NCBI GenBank assembly: GCA_019058315.1 | Contig: JAHPZH010000003.1 | Span: 268,451 to 332,450 of the forward strand | Source of the DNA: Candidatus Helarchaeota archaeon | GTDB taxonomy: Archaea; Asgardarchaeota; Lokiarchaeia; Helarchaeales; RDOG01 | Reading direction: 5' to 3' | Length of the DNA: 64,000 nucleotides | In this document: one piece after another, positions 18,956 through 28,567 of the stretch | Position numbering within the stretch: position 1 is the stretch's first letter | Layout: each line of letters begins with the position of its first letter | Position numbers and translations under genes: made by a program | The notes under the pieces: model-generated | Databases searched by the model: none | What the model was told of the DNA's origin: nothing | What the model saw: the letters and a program-made list of their open reading frames with translations, nothing else

Positions 18956-19180
18956 ATGTCTCAAAATGATGAATTCACAATAACTTTACCAAAATCGTTA
19001 GTAAAGAATTTGAGAAGAAATATAAAAAACACAAATTTTACTTCTCTAACTCAATATGTCATCTATTTAATAAGAAAATCACTAATAGATTCAATGGAAG
19101 AATCTGAAGAAGTAGTATATACTGAAGAAGAAGAAGAAATGATTAAAAATCGGTTAAGAGACCTAGGTTATATTGATTAA
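18956..19180 (+). CDS. Small ribbon-helix-helix-like protein
   Basis: The 74-residue protein begins with FTITLPKSLVKNLRRNI, a beta strand followed by a helix as in CopG/Arc ribbon-helix-helix DNA-binding proteins, then a second helix. The tail is acidic (EESEEVVYTEEEEE). It lies 10 bases after the permease and 24 before sat, so it is probably an operon regulator, or an accessory protein conserved with sat. The assignment rests on the short fold pattern alone. Confidence 0.6.
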   Translation: MSQNDEFTITLPKSLVKNLRRNIKNTNFTSLTQYVIYLIRKSLIDSMEESEEVVYTEEEEEMIKNRLRDLGYID

Positions 19181-19204
19181 GTAAGTATTCGTAGGTGAAT
19201 TTTT

Positions 19205-20362
19205 GTGATTCCACCCCATGGTGGACGGTTAATAAATAGAACTTTAAATGAAAGTGAAATTGACAGGATTATATCTCAAATTTCAGAATTTCCTTCATTT
19301 TTCATTGATGAACAATGCGTTAAAGTAATAAAAAACATTTCTTTTGGTGTTTTTAGTCCATTAGAAGGTTTTATGGGAAATAATGATCTAATTAATGTTC
19401 TTCAATCGAGTCGTCTTGAAAATGACTTAGTATGGACCATTCCAATAGTGTTAGACTTTAATAAAGAAGATATTAAAACTCTTAAGGCTGGTGACCAAGT
19501 TATATTATTTAATAAATTTGAAAAAGAGAATATTCCAGTAGCATTATTGACCATTGAGGAAATTTTTAAATTTGATAAAAAAAATTTTGCCCAAAAAGTC
19601 TATTCGACGTTAGATTCTTCTCATCCAGGTGTAAAAAAAGTCAATAATATGAAAGAATATTTAATTGGAGGCAAAATTAACTTTTTAAAAGAAATTCAAT
19701 CCCCATTTCCGAAATATACTCTAGAACCTAAAGAAACAAGAGTATTATTTAAAACTAAAAAATGGCGTTCCATTGTTGGATTTCAGACAAGAAATCCTCC
19801 TCATTTAGGGCACGAATATGTTCAAAAAACAGCTCTGACTTTTGTTGATGGAATATTCATAAACCCAGTAATTGGTCAGAAGAAGCCTGGTGATTTTACA
19901 GATGATGTCATAATGGAAGCATATGAAGCTTTATTAAAGTATTATTATCTACGAGAAAACGCCGTTTTAAGTATATTTGAAACCGAAATGTATTACGCCG
20001 GACCTAAAGAAGCAATTTATCATGCCATAGCTAGAAAAAATTTTGGGTGTACTCACATTATTATTGGTAGAGATCATGCAGGAGTTGGAAATTTTTATCA
20101 TCCCTATGCAGCCCATGCAATTTTTGATAATTTTCCTGATCTTGGAATTACCCCATTCTTTTTAAAGTCATTTTATAAGTGTAAAAAATGTGGAACAATT
20201 GTAAATGAACGAATTTGCCCTCATAATGAAGAATTTCATATTAATTTTAGTGGAACAGGTATTAGAAATTTACTTTTGAAAGGGGAAAGACCTTCTCCAG
20301 ATATTATGCGTCCAGAAGTAGCAGATATCATTTTAAAAAGTTCTCATCCATTTGTGGAATGA
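19205..20362 (+). CDS. sat: Sulfate adenylyltransferase (ATP sulfurylase)
   Basis: The 385-residue enzyme makes adenosine 5'-phosphosulfate (APS) from ATP and sulfate. It has the PUA-like N-terminal domain (about 1-165) and the nucleotidyltransferase domain with QTRNPPHLGHEY (HxxH catalytic loop) and GRDHAGVG. A zinc-ribbon-like C-terminus (CKKC, then CPH), followed by SGTGIRNLL and RPEVADI, is as in the monomeric bacterial and archaeal Sat group. The start is GTG at 19205 (IPPHGGRL follows). The stop overlaps the next start by 4 bases. Confidence 0.94.
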   Translation: MIPPHGGRLINRTLNESEIDRIISQISEFPSFFIDEQCVKVIKNISFGVFSPLEGFMGNNDLINVLQSSRLENDLVWTIPIVLDFNKEDIKTLKAGDQVILFNKFEKENIPVALLTIEEIFKFDKKNFAQKVYSTLDSSHPGVKKVNNMKEYLIGGKINFLKEIQSPFPKYTLEPKETRVLFKTKKWRSIVGFQTRNPPHLGHEYVQKTALTFVDGIFINPVIGQKKPGDFTDDVIMEAYEALLKYYYLRENAVLSIFETEMYYAGPKEAIYHAIARKNFGCTHIIIGRDHAGVGNFYHPYAAHAIFDNFPDLGITPFFLKSFYKCKKCGTIVNERICPHNEEFHINFSGTGIRNLLLKGERPSPDIMRPEVADIILKSSHPFVE

Positions 20363-21750
20363 TTCGAATGACTAAAGTTCTTGTAATCGGTCTAGATTGT
20401 GCTACACCTCAACATATATTTGGGGAATATTTACAATATCTCCCAAATATCAAAAAATTCTTAGACCAAGGTATATACGCAAAAATGCGGTCATCAGATC
20501 CACCTATTACAATTCCTGCTTGGTTAGTAATGGCAACAAGTCGGAATCCTGGTTCATTAGGATTTTATGGGTTTCGTCATCGAAAAAATAACTCCTATTC
20601 GGATATTTGGATTGCAAATTCGTTAAAAGTAAAAAAACCAGCAGTTTGGGATATTCTTTCTGATTATGGTAAAAAATGTTGTATTATTGGATTTCCCCCA
20701 TCTTATCCTCCAAAACCACTAAACGGATATCTTATTACAGATTTTATCACTCCCGGTCCTGAAAATGAATATACTTATCCTCCAGAATTAAAAAGAGAAT
20801 TACAAGAGCATTTTGGGGATTATATTTTTGATGTGGAATTTAGAACTGATGAAAAGAAAAAATTAAGTGAAAATTTGTATAAAATGGTAGAAAATCATTT
20901 TGAAGTAACGAAATATATGATTAAAAATAAACCTTGGGATTTATTTTGGTTTGTAGAAATTGGAACGGATAGGATGAATCATGGTTTTTGGCATTTTGCA
21001 GATAAAAACCATAGAAAATTCCAAAAAGATTCCGAATTTGAAGACTTCATTAAGGAATTTTATATTTACTTAGATAAAGAAATTGGAGAATTATTGAAAT
21101 TAGTAGACAAACAGACAATTGTTTTATTAGTCTCAGACCATGGCGCAAAAGCCATGAAGGGTTGTTTTTGTGTAAATGATTGGCTTATTCAAAATAATTA
21201 TTTATCTTTGAATTCGAAGCCTTCTCCAGGGACACGATTAGAAGATGCAGACATTAATTGGTCAAAGACAAAAGCCTGGGGATGGGGTGGCTATTACGCC
21301 AGAATTTTTTTTAATGTTAAAGGAAGGGAAAAGTCTGGTATAATCGACATCAAAGACTTTGAAAAGGAACGTAATATTCTAATTGAAAAAATAAAAAACA
21401 TTAAAGATCCCTCCAAACATCCCATGAAAAATAAAATTTATAAGATTGAAGATCTCTTTCCAGAGCAAAAAGGCAATCCTCCAGATTTGATGGTTTATTT
21501 TGATGATCTTTCATGGAGGTCTGCCGGAACAATTGGTTATGATTCTCTTTATTTGGAAGAAAATGATACAGGCCCAGATGAAGCCGTTCATGACTATTTT
21601 GGTATTTTTGCTATGTATGATCCCTCAAAGAAAATTGGTAAGAATATTTCGGAAATTAATATTTTGGATATTTCTCCAACTATTTTAAATCTATTTGGTT
21701 TACCTATTCCAAAAGATATGGAAGGAAAAACTATTAAATTAGAAGAGTAG
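20359..21750 (+). CDS. Alkaline-phosphatase-superfamily phosphodiesterase/phosphatase
   Basis: The 463-residue protein is of the type I phosphodiesterase/nucleotide pyrophosphatase group. It has VIGLDCATP (metal Asp), the nucleophile loop DPPITIPAWLVMATSRNPG with the Thr of ITIP, FWFVEIGTDRMNHGFW (metal Asp and His), LLVSDHGAKAM (metal Asp-His) and VHDYFG (metal His). No signal peptide is seen, so it is probably cytoplasmic. It sits between sat and cysC with a 4-base overlap at sat. That context suggests a substrate such as a nucleotide phosphosulfate, PAP or a sulfate ester, but this is inference. A second start ATG 9 bases downstream (MTKVLVIG) is equally plausible. Confidence 0.82.
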   Translation: MIRMTKVLVIGLDCATPQHIFGEYLQYLPNIKKFLDQGIYAKMRSSDPPITIPAWLVMATSRNPGSLGFYGFRHRKNNSYSDIWIANSLKVKKPAVWDILSDYGKKCCIIGFPPSYPPKPLNGYLITDFITPGPENEYTYPPELKRELQEHFGDYIFDVEFRTDEKKKLSENLYKMVENHFEVTKYMIKNKPWDLFWFVEIGTDRMNHGFWHFADKNHRKFQKDSEFEDFIKEFYIYLDKEIGELLKLVDKQTIVLLVSDHGAKAMKGCFCVNDWLIQNNYLSLNSKPSPGTRLEDADINWSKTKAWGWGGYYARIFFNVKGREKSGIIDIKDFEKERNILIEKIKNIKDPSKHPMKNKIYKIEDLFPEQKGNPPDLMVYFDDLSWRSAGTIGYDSLYLEENDTGPDEAVHDYFGIFAMYDPSKKIGKNISEINILDISPTILNLFGLPIPKDMEGKTIKLEE

Positions 21751-21757
21751 AGAAAAT

Positions 21758-22285
21758 TTGCAGCAAGGTTTCACATTATGGCTGACAGGACTACCATGTT
21801 CAGGTAAAACAGTAATAGCTGATCTAGTCGCTACAGAATTGAAGAAAAGAGGGCTAAAGGTGGAAAGATTAGATGGAGATATTGTTAGAAAAAGTTTGAC
21901 TAAAGATTTGGGCTTTTCGAAGGAAGATAGATATAAAAATATAGAAAGGGTGACTTTTGTTGCCAAATTATTAACCCGAAATGGAGTGATTGTAATTGCA
22001 TCTTTTGTCTCGCCGTATAATGAAGTTCGAGAGATGTCAAGGAGAGAAATCGGGAATTTCGTTTTAGTTTATGTAAAATGTTCTTTGGAAGAATGTATTA
22101 AAAGAGATTCGAAGGGAATGTATAAAAAGGCTATTGCAGGAGAAATTTCAAATTTTACTGGAATTTCTGATCCATTTGAAGAACCAATTAATCCTGAAAT
22201 AATAGTTGAGACGGATAAAGAATCCCCAAATGAATCTAAAAATAATGTTATAAGAAAATTAGAAAAGTTGGGATATTTGGAATAA
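21758..22285 (+). CDS. cysC: Adenylylsulfate (APS) kinase
   Basis: The 175-residue enzyme phosphorylates APS to PAPS. Motifs: P-loop GLPCSGKTV (11-19), LDGDIVRKSL, the APS-contacting DLGFSKEDRYKNIERV (lid and substrate loop), and the ASFVSPYN segment. The start is TTG at 21758, directly after the previous stop (7 bases). It completes PAPS synthesis with sat, but no PAPS reductase or sulfotransferase lies in this operon. Confidence 0.95.
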   Translation: MQQGFTLWLTGLPCSGKTVIADLVATELKKRGLKVERLDGDIVRKSLTKDLGFSKEDRYKNIERVTFVAKLLTRNGVIVIASFVSPYNEVREMSRREIGNFVLVYVKCSLEECIKRDSKGMYKKAIAGEISNFTGISDPFEEPINPEIIVETDKESPNESKNNVIRKLEKLGYLE

Positions 22286-22343
22286 TCTTAATGGCATCCT
22301 TTTTATGAAAATTATTAAAAATAGGAAAATAATAAATCAAAAA

Positions 22344-22895
22344 TTATTTAATTTTCTTTTTGAACTTGAGTAATTTCTGAATTTCTTTTTCAATTTTTTT
22401 AACTCTTTTTTTTGCATTTTTTAATATTGAAGTATTTCCATACTCATCAATCCAAACATTGAATCTTTCTTCAACTGTTATATATGTTGAACCTTTAGTT
22501 AATTTATCGGCATAACAGACTATTTTTTCCTCAATTGTTTCTGGGAGATATCGATTAACCGGAAGTGCAAGAATTTGACAGTCCTTTTTTGAAAATCCGC
22601 CTAATATATGAGTTTCTGCAATTCTAGCAATCTTTTCAGAAAAACCTTGTTCCCTGATTATATTGCCACCTTCAATTGAATGATGCCAACCATGAACTCT
22701 TGAACGTCCAATATCATGCAATAACGCACCGATTTCTACTAGGTTTATATCTACAGTAACACTATTATTTATTAGATTTTTCGCAATTTCCAAAGCCTTA
22801 TCAGCTACAGCAATAGAATGGTTTATTATATTTTGGCTTAAACCCACCTCTTGAAGTAATTTAATTGCTTCATCGCGGGTGGGCATAAAGTTCAT
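22344..22895 (-). CDS. HD-domain phosphohydrolase (archaeal HDIG type)
   Basis: The 183-residue protein contains HSIAVADKALEIAK (metal His), GALLHDIGRSRVHGWHHSIEGG (HD motif plus two more metal His) and IAETHILGG. This pattern is that of the short archaeal HDIG proteins with unknown substrate, which are related to nucleotide phosphohydrolases. The C-terminus is lysine-rich. The start may be ATG 22895 or ATG 22886. It is convergent with cysC, with a 58-base gap. Cytoplasmic. Confidence 0.82.
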   Translation of the reverse strand: MNFMPTRDEAIKLLQEVGLSQNIINHSIAVADKALEIAKNLINNSVTVDINLVEIGALLHDIGRSRVHGWHHSIEGGNIIREQGFSEKIARIAETHILGGFSKKDCQILALPVNRYLPETIEEKIVCYADKLTKGSTYITVEERFNVWIDEYGNTSILKNAKKRVKKIEKEIQKLLKFKKKIK

Positions 22896-23003
22896 AAATT
22901 TTCCAAACCTTTTTCTAATTAAGAGTTTTAAATTTAGATTTATTTCCTTACTAGATAATTATTTCCATAATTTATTGAAAAAATATATAATCATGGTTAT
23001 TTA

Positions 23004-23933
23004 ATGAGAAAAAAAGAAAATAATAATCAACTTTGGACAAAACCGTTATGTGCCAGCTGTATGCTTAACATTGGTTATTCAGCTCTGAAAAAGTCGACAG
23101 AAGATAAAGAATTACAATACAAATGCATGAAAGAAATATTTAATATCTTAAAACTTTTTTCAAATGATGTATTCCCTGTTGATCTATCAATAAAAATTTT
23201 CAGAATGCTTCAAAAATCAACAAAGAATATGAACCCTTATGATAAGGAGAAAAAGCTTAGTAATAAATTGGGAAAAACAGTGAGTGAGCTTATTAAACTT
23301 GATATTATTAAGTCTCAATCTTATTCAGAGAGAATTAAAAAAGCAATTATAGGTACAATAGTGGGAAATATTATCGATTTTTCAACAGCTCAGCATCAAT
23401 TTAATTTAGACGTCAACGAATTCAATGATTTGTATTCACATAACTTAGAGACGGGGTTTAAAATAAATGATTTTGAAGAATTTATTTCATTATTAGATAA
23501 AATTGAGACAATTTTATATGTGTTAGATAATGCAGGAGAAATTGCATTTGATAAATTGTTAATAGAAGAGTTACTAGCAATTGGTAAAACAGTTATAATT
23601 GTTTTAAAAGAAGGATCCATTGCAAATGATGCAACTTTAGAGGATGCGCAAGAAGTTGGGCTAGATAAATTAGGAGTTGAATTGTTAACGACCGGTTCAA
23701 ATGCCTTAGGAGTAATGTTTAACGAAGTATCTGAAGAATTCATGCAAAAACTGGAAAATTCCGATTTAATTATTTCTAAAGGACAATCTAATTGGGAATG
23801 TTTTACTTATTTTAAAGAAAAAATAAAAATTCCAATATTATTTATACTAAGAGCAAAATGTTCTCCAATTGCAGAGTTTTTGGGTGTAAATGTAGGGGAT
23901 AATGTTTTGAAATTGATAAAAAAAATAACTTAA
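23004..23933 (+). CDS. DUF89/ARMT1-like damage-control phosphatase
   Basis: The 309-residue protein has the DUF89 layout: an N-terminal helical part with CASCMLN (13-19), then LYVLDNAGEIAFD (the metal-binding Asp-Asn), VLKEGSIANDAT and the C-terminal ISKGQSNWE and RAKCSPIAEFLGV. The family removes phosphate from damaged sugar phosphates or cofactor intermediates using divalent metal. The exact substrate is unknown. The start ATG at 23004 follows the AT-rich promoter region of the divergent HD gene. Confidence 0.88.
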   Translation: MRKKENNNQLWTKPLCASCMLNIGYSALKKSTEDKELQYKCMKEIFNILKLFSNDVFPVDLSIKIFRMLQKSTKNMNPYDKEKKLSNKLGKTVSELIKLDIIKSQSYSERIKKAIIGTIVGNIIDFSTAQHQFNLDVNEFNDLYSHNLETGFKINDFEEFISLLDKIETILYVLDNAGEIAFDKLLIEELLAIGKTVIIVLKEGSIANDATLEDAQEVGLDKLGVELLTTGSNALGVMFNEVSEEFMQKLENSDLIISKGQSNWECFTYFKEKIKIPILFILRAKCSPIAEFLGVNVGDNVLKLIKKIT

Positions 23934-23958
23934 TCGTTTTATACACCTAAAAAAGAAT

Positions 23959-23968
23959 ATTTTATAAA
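23959..23968 (+). promoter_or_regulatory. Candidate TATA box for the 24064 gene
   Basis: TTTTATAAAT stands out in the 130-base gap after the DUF89 gene and matches the archaeal TATA consensus. It is about 95 bases before the probable start. Confidence 0.4.
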
Positions 23969-24050
23969 TTGCTGTTTATATTATTCAGATAATAGTTATA
24001 CAAAAAAAAGGAAAAACGATTTGAATAAATACAAAAGATCAATGGCTGCT

Positions 24051-24055
24051 GGAGG
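24051..24055 (+). promoter_or_regulatory. Shine-Dalgarno site that decides an ATT start
   Basis: GGAGG is 8 bases from ATT at 24064, the first codon after an in-frame stop (TAA 24061). No canonical start with this spacing exists in that frame. Confidence 0.55.
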
Positions 24056-24063
24056 AAATTTAA

Positions 24064-25380
24064 ATTAGCTTTCCACACAACACTGAATTTATCCGTGGAG
24101 TTATTTACTCTAAATTTGAAAATGTAGGACCAGTTCCAAAAAATTGGTTTCCTGAATTAAATGTGTCTACACGGCAACATATTGCTTTAAAGACTATAAA
24201 TTTATTAGCTGGTGAAAAAGGAGAGATTCCGAGCGAATTAGCTATTGTTCCTCTTCCCAAGATGAATAAAGTCTCTATTGTTAAATATATAGAAATCCCA
24301 GATAGTCAAGCAAGGGGAGATGCATGGGATGCATCAGTTACTGTTCTTTTTGACCAAAATTTTCTTCCTTATATTCATAAATATATTGATAAGTTCTCCG
24401 AAGAACTTGATTCATTAACTAATAGCATTTTAAAAATTGAACAGAAAAAAAATCCTAATGCAGCACTTAGTGAAGCTGTTAGCAATTTTTATTTTAATTT
24501 TGAAAAAAAAATTATGTCATTCATTACAACTGAAGAAGCAAAGGAATTTTTCCCTACAGATACAAGATTAGAAGTATTAAAACAGACTATTGAAAATTTT
24601 CAAAATCTCATAAAAGATTATATTGAAAATTCGGAAGGTTTTTCTCAAAAGGACTTAAAAGATGCTTTAAAACTCTCTTATGAATTGAGCATTTTAGATT
24701 TAAATGAAGTTTCTGCTAAAAAAATCCGCCAAATTGCGAAATTTGCAGAGAAATTAAAAAGAAAAAAAGATATGATTGAATCAAAACGTAAAAAGGCGAA
24801 TCAGCTAACTGATAGATTGAATGGTATGGGTACCGTTTTAAATGAGAGATTAGAAGAAATAACCTCGGTTTTTGATGATTTTTTAGAAGATGTTCAAGAT
24901 TCGATGGAAAAATTATCTACAAAGGGTTCCCAAATCCTATTTTTTAAAAAAATTTATGATAGCGGAGAAACTGAAGCAAAAATTTTAGCTACTAGTAAAG
25001 AATTGAATTTTTATATAGGCTTCTTAAAACAAATTAATAACCTTCCCCCCTATGAATTTACGAAACTAAAAAATCTCTATATTCAAATGGAGAAGATGCG
25101 CGATCTACGGAAATTAAGAGAAGTGGGCAAAACTGCTCAAAAAATTGGAAACATCTTACAACTTAAACGTAAAAAAATTTTAAAAATAACTCGAGATCCT
25201 AAATTAAAAGTATCATTAGATGATATATTCCAGCTTTCGGAAGAAACGAAGGAAAAAATTGTTTTGAAAAAAGAAAATAATGACAAGGTTGAAAAAAGAA
25301 AAGCTAAAAGCAAAAGTACTAAAAGAAATTCAAAAAATTCTAAGAAGAAAAAGAAATCTAAATCACAAAAGAAAAAATAG
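24064..25380 (+). CDS. Asgard-type longin-like and coiled-coil protein with lysine-rich tail
   Basis: The frame is open from 24064, and the N-terminus translates as ISFPHNTEFIRGVIYSKF, continuing into the part that begins at the GTG at 24163. It is therefore very likely translated from the ATT at 24064 behind a strong GGAGG; starting at 24163 would remove 33 residues of coherent sequence. Residues 1-120 alternate beta strands and helices (FIRGVIYS, SIVKYIEIPD, DASVTVLFD) and may form a longin-like domain. The middle is helical coiled coil (about 200-320) and the end is a lysine-serine-rich tail of about 25 residues. No function is known to me; membrane-traffic-like or signalling partners are speculative. 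Confidence 0.6.
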   Translation: MSFPHNTEFIRGVIYSKFENVGPVPKNWFPELNVSTRQHIALKTINLLAGEKGEIPSELAIVPLPKMNKVSIVKYIEIPDSQARGDAWDASVTVLFDQNFLPYIHKYIDKFSEELDSLTNSILKIEQKKNPNAALSEAVSNFYFNFEKKIMSFITTEEAKEFFPTDTRLEVLKQTIENFQNLIKDYIENSEGFSQKDLKDALKLSYELSILDLNEVSAKKIRQIAKFAEKLKRKKDMIESKRKKANQLTDRLNGMGTVLNERLEEITSVFDDFLEDVQDSMEKLSTKGSQILFFKKIYDSGETEAKILATSKELNFYIGFLKQINNLPPYEFTKLKNLYIQMEKMRDLRKLREVGKTAQKIGNILQLKRKKILKITRDPKLKVSLDDIFQLSEETKEKIVLKKENNDKVEKRKAKSKSTKRNSKNSKKKKKSKSQKKK

Positions 25381-25579
25381 CATAATTTTTATTTCTAAAA
25401 TCAATAATAGGCAAAATTAGATGTTTTATTTTAAGAATTTATCCTAATTTTAATTATAATTGTTTATATTGGAAAATATCATTTATTTAGTAATAAATTT
25501 ACAAATCTAATTATTGACATAGCTCATTCAAAATTTGATTTTTAATAGTCAAATTGAAAATAATTAAGAGGTAATCATA

Positions 25580-28063
25580 ATGAATAACACTATACCTACT
25601 CATTATATTATAAAATTAGAACCGGATCTAAATACCTTTGAATTTAAAGGTCAAACGGAAATTTTTATAGTTATAGGGGAGCCAACTGAACAAATTATCC
25701 TAAATGCAGTTGATCTAAAAATTAATTATTGTAAAGTAATTCTAAAAGACCGGAAAAAATATCAAGAGGTCTCATTTTCCGAAGATCCTGAAAAAGAATT
25801 ATTAATTATTCAGCTTCCTGTCAAAACGAAAGGAGAAATAAAAGTATTGATAGATTATAAAGGGGAGATCAGAAACGATATGCGCGGTTTTTATCGTAGT
25901 AGATATAGTAAAGATGGAGAAATGAAATTCATAGCTATAACACAATTCGAAGAAACGGAAGCTAGGAAATGTTTTCCTTGTTTTGATCATCCTAAGTATA
26001 AAGCGACCTTTGATGTTGAGATGGTTGTGGATAAAAACCTTGTTGCCATATCAAATAATCCCGTATCTGAAGAGATTGATTTAAATGATCTTAAAAAAAT
26101 TGTTCGGTTTCAAAAAACTGTAAAAATGTCCACATATTTAGTATTCTTTGGAGTAGGTGAGTTTGAATTTGTTGAAGATCCTGGTGATATTTTAGTAAGA
26201 GTTATTACAACCCCCGGTAAATTACAATTTGCTGATGTTGGATTAAAATTTGCTAGAAAAGCATTAAATTGGTTAGAAGATTATTATGATATAAAATTGC
26301 CATTACCAAAGATTGACCATATAGCAGTTGCTGATTTTGCATTTGGAGCTATGGAAAATTGGGGAGCGATTACATATCGAGAAAATTTAATTCTATACTA
26401 TCCCGATAAAACATCTAAAGCTGCTTTAGAAACCATGTACGAGGTAATTGCACATGAATTAACCCATCAATGGTTTGGAGACCTTGTTTCACCTGATGAT
26501 TGGCGATATTTATGGCTTAACGAGAGCTTTGCCACTCTATTTGGTTATGCCATTACTGCTGATTGTTATCCCGATTGGGGAATATGGGAAAATTTTGCAC
26601 TTGGAACTATTAATTCCGCTTTTGCCCGTGATTCTTTGATCGAAACATTTCCTATAGAACTCCCAAGTGGTGAACAAGCAAGAATAACTCAATCAACAGC
26701 TCCAATTATCTATAGTAAAGGGGGATCAGTGCTTTTAATGTTAAAGAGTTATCTTGGTGAAAATTTTAAATTAGGCATACGACATTATCTGAAGAAATTT
26801 GAATATTCCACTGCCTCGAGTGATGATTTTTGGCAAGCATTTGAGGAAGTATCAAAAGAACCAATAACTAAAATGATGAAAGGTTGGATAGAACAGGAGG
26901 GATATCCCCTAATTGAAGTAGAAAAAAAAGATAATGTATTATATTTAAAACAAAATCGTTTCACTTATTTATCTTATACTTCACCTCAAAAGTGGTTTAT
27001 ACCATTAACAATATGGGTTCAATATTCTAATGGTAAATCTCAATTAATTAGAAAAATGATGCAGCAAAAATCTGAAAAAATTGAAATTAAGGGGGATATA
27101 AACGCATATAAAATTAATTATGAGCAAAAAGGGTTTTATCGAGTAAAATATAACGATGAATCGAATCTAAAAGAGCTTTCTAAGCTAGTTTTAAACGAGA
27201 AATTACCGCCATTAGATAGATGGGGTTTGGAAAATGACCTTTTTGCGTTTTTAATTCAGGAGGACATCCCAATCACACAATATCTAGAATTTCTTGATAA
27301 TTTTCTTGAAGAAGACGCTCCGTTACCCTTAGAGAGTGTAATAAGTCATTTATATCAATTATATAATATAATAAAAGGTTCATTTCGAGCAAAAATTAAA
27401 GAGATCGGAAAGGATTTTAGTGAGAGAATATTAGAGAAAATTGGTTATGAACCAAAACCCGATGAATTACATGCAGTTTCAAATTTACGTAGCATGGTCA
27501 TATGGACAGCGGCGATTTTTGGTAGTCAAAAATCTATTGATTTTGCTCTTAATCAGTTTTCAAAAATCAAAAATGGTGAGCTAATTCATGTAGATATTAA
27601 GGGAGCAGTTCTGAGAGTCGCTTCCTATATTAATGAAAAAAATATTGATTGGTTAATTCAAAATTTCGAAAAATTAGATAATGAACCAGAGAGAATCAAC
27701 TTTGTGGCGGCTTTGGGATCAGCGAAAGAAAGTGAAATGAAAAAGGTACTTCAATTTACTATGGACAAAATACCTCCAAGAATAAAATTTTATCCGATTG
27801 TACTTATGGCACGAAATCCTAATACAAGCCCTTTTATGTGGGATTGGTTTGTTGCCAATATTAAAGGATTAGAAAAATTTCACCCAAGTCATTTTGAAAG
27901 AATTTTGGATGAAATCGTTTCTAATAGTGGAATAGAAAAAGAAGAAGAAGTTGAAAAGTTCTTTAAATCTTATAAAATAAAGGAAGAAACCTTACAAGAC
28001 GTTCTTAAAATGGCTTTAGAAAAATTGAAAATAAATAATAAAGTTCAAAAAAGGTATAAATAA
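25580..28063 (+). CDS. M1-family zinc aminopeptidase
   Basis: The 827-residue enzyme has the M1 layout. The beta-saddle N-terminal domain carries FEETEARKCFPCFDHP. The catalytic domain has GAMEN (256-260), the zinc motif HELTH (292-296) and the third ligand Glu315 in NESFA. After it comes the helical C-terminal domain (about 540-827). Length and order match tricorn-interacting factors F2/F3 and eukaryotic aminopeptidases of this family. It releases N-terminal amino acids in the cytoplasm; there is no signal peptide. A GAGG site 8 bases ahead supports the ATG at 25580. Confidence 0.95.
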   Translation: MNNTIPTHYIIKLEPDLNTFEFKGQTEIFIVIGEPTEQIILNAVDLKINYCKVILKDRKKYQEVSFSEDPEKELLIIQLPVKTKGEIKVLIDYKGEIRNDMRGFYRSRYSKDGEMKFIAITQFEETEARKCFPCFDHPKYKATFDVEMVVDKNLVAISNNPVSEEIDLNDLKKIVRFQKTVKMSTYLVFFGVGEFEFVEDPGDILVRVITTPGKLQFADVGLKFARKALNWLEDYYDIKLPLPKIDHIAVADFAFGAMENWGAITYRENLILYYPDKTSKAALETMYEVIAHELTHQWFGDLVSPDDWRYLWLNESFATLFGYAITADCYPDWGIWENFALGTINSAFARDSLIETFPIELPSGEQARITQSTAPIIYSKGGSVLLMLKSYLGENFKLGIRHYLKKFEYSTASSDDFWQAFEEVSKEPITKMMKGWIEQEGYPLIEVEKKDNVLYLKQNRFTYLSYTSPQKWFIPLTIWVQYSNGKSQLIRKMMQQKSEKIEIKGDINAYKINYEQKGFYRVKYNDESNLKELSKLVLNEKLPPLDRWGLENDLFAFLIQEDIPITQYLEFLDNFLEEDAPLPLESVISHLYQLYNIIKGSFRAKIKEIGKDFSERILEKIGYEPKPDELHAVSNLRSMVIWTAAIFGSQKSIDFALNQFSKIKNGELIHVDIKGAVLRVASYINEKNIDWLIQNFEKLDNEPERINFVAALGSAKESEMKKVLQFTMDKIPPRIKFYPIVLMARNPNTSPFMWDWFVANIKGLEKFHPSHFERILDEIVSNSGIEKEEEVEKFFKSYKIKEETLQDVLKMALEKLKINNKVQKRYK

Positions 28064-28293
28064 CATTTAAATCTAATTAAATATTATTTGATATGAATTT
28101 CATCTAAAATCTCTTAATATTTTAGATTTCATCAATCCTTTTGTTTGAAAATTATTTAATTTTTAAAGCAGTAGATTTATTAGACAGTTTTGTAATATAT
28201 TAATCATAAAACATATTGACATTATTTTAAAATTAACAAAAATCTGTTAATTTTTTGTTTTTCGAAATTAATAAGTTTTTAGTGTGAGTAATC

Positions 28294-28563
28294 GTGGATT
28301 TAGATGTTCGCCCGATTCATAGCGGGCAGAGAGTTGGTCTTGAACTCTCTCGTAGGCAAATAGTTTTAAAGAATGAAGAAGGAGATACCAAAGAAGTTGC
28401 ACCTCTAGTTTATGTTGTCTGGAGAAAGTGTAATTCTGAAAATACTGTAAATGATTTAATCGAATATTGTGTTGACAGAACACGTAAATCAAAGGATTTC
28501 ATTTCGGGGATCGTCTTTGATATTCTTAAAGATTTAAAAAATACTGGATTCCTACAATATTAA
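28294..28563 (+). CDS. PqqD-like small protein
   Basis: The 89-residue protein starts at GTG 28294. It contains a beta-rich first half (RVGLELSRRQIVLKNEEG) and the PqqD-like winged-helix pattern VYVVWRKCNSENTVNDLIEY followed by VFDILKDLKNTGFL. PqqD-like domains bind leader peptides for radical-SAM enzymes, but no radical-SAM or precursor gene is near. It stands alone in a 560-base space between the M1 gene and purA. The assignment is moderate because the domain is short and diverse. Confidence 0.55.
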   Translation: MDLDVRPIHSGQRVGLELSRRQIVLKNEEGDTKEVAPLVYVVWRKCNSENTVNDLIEYCVDRTRKSKDFISGIVFDILKDLKNTGFLQY

Positions 28564-28567
28564 ATCA

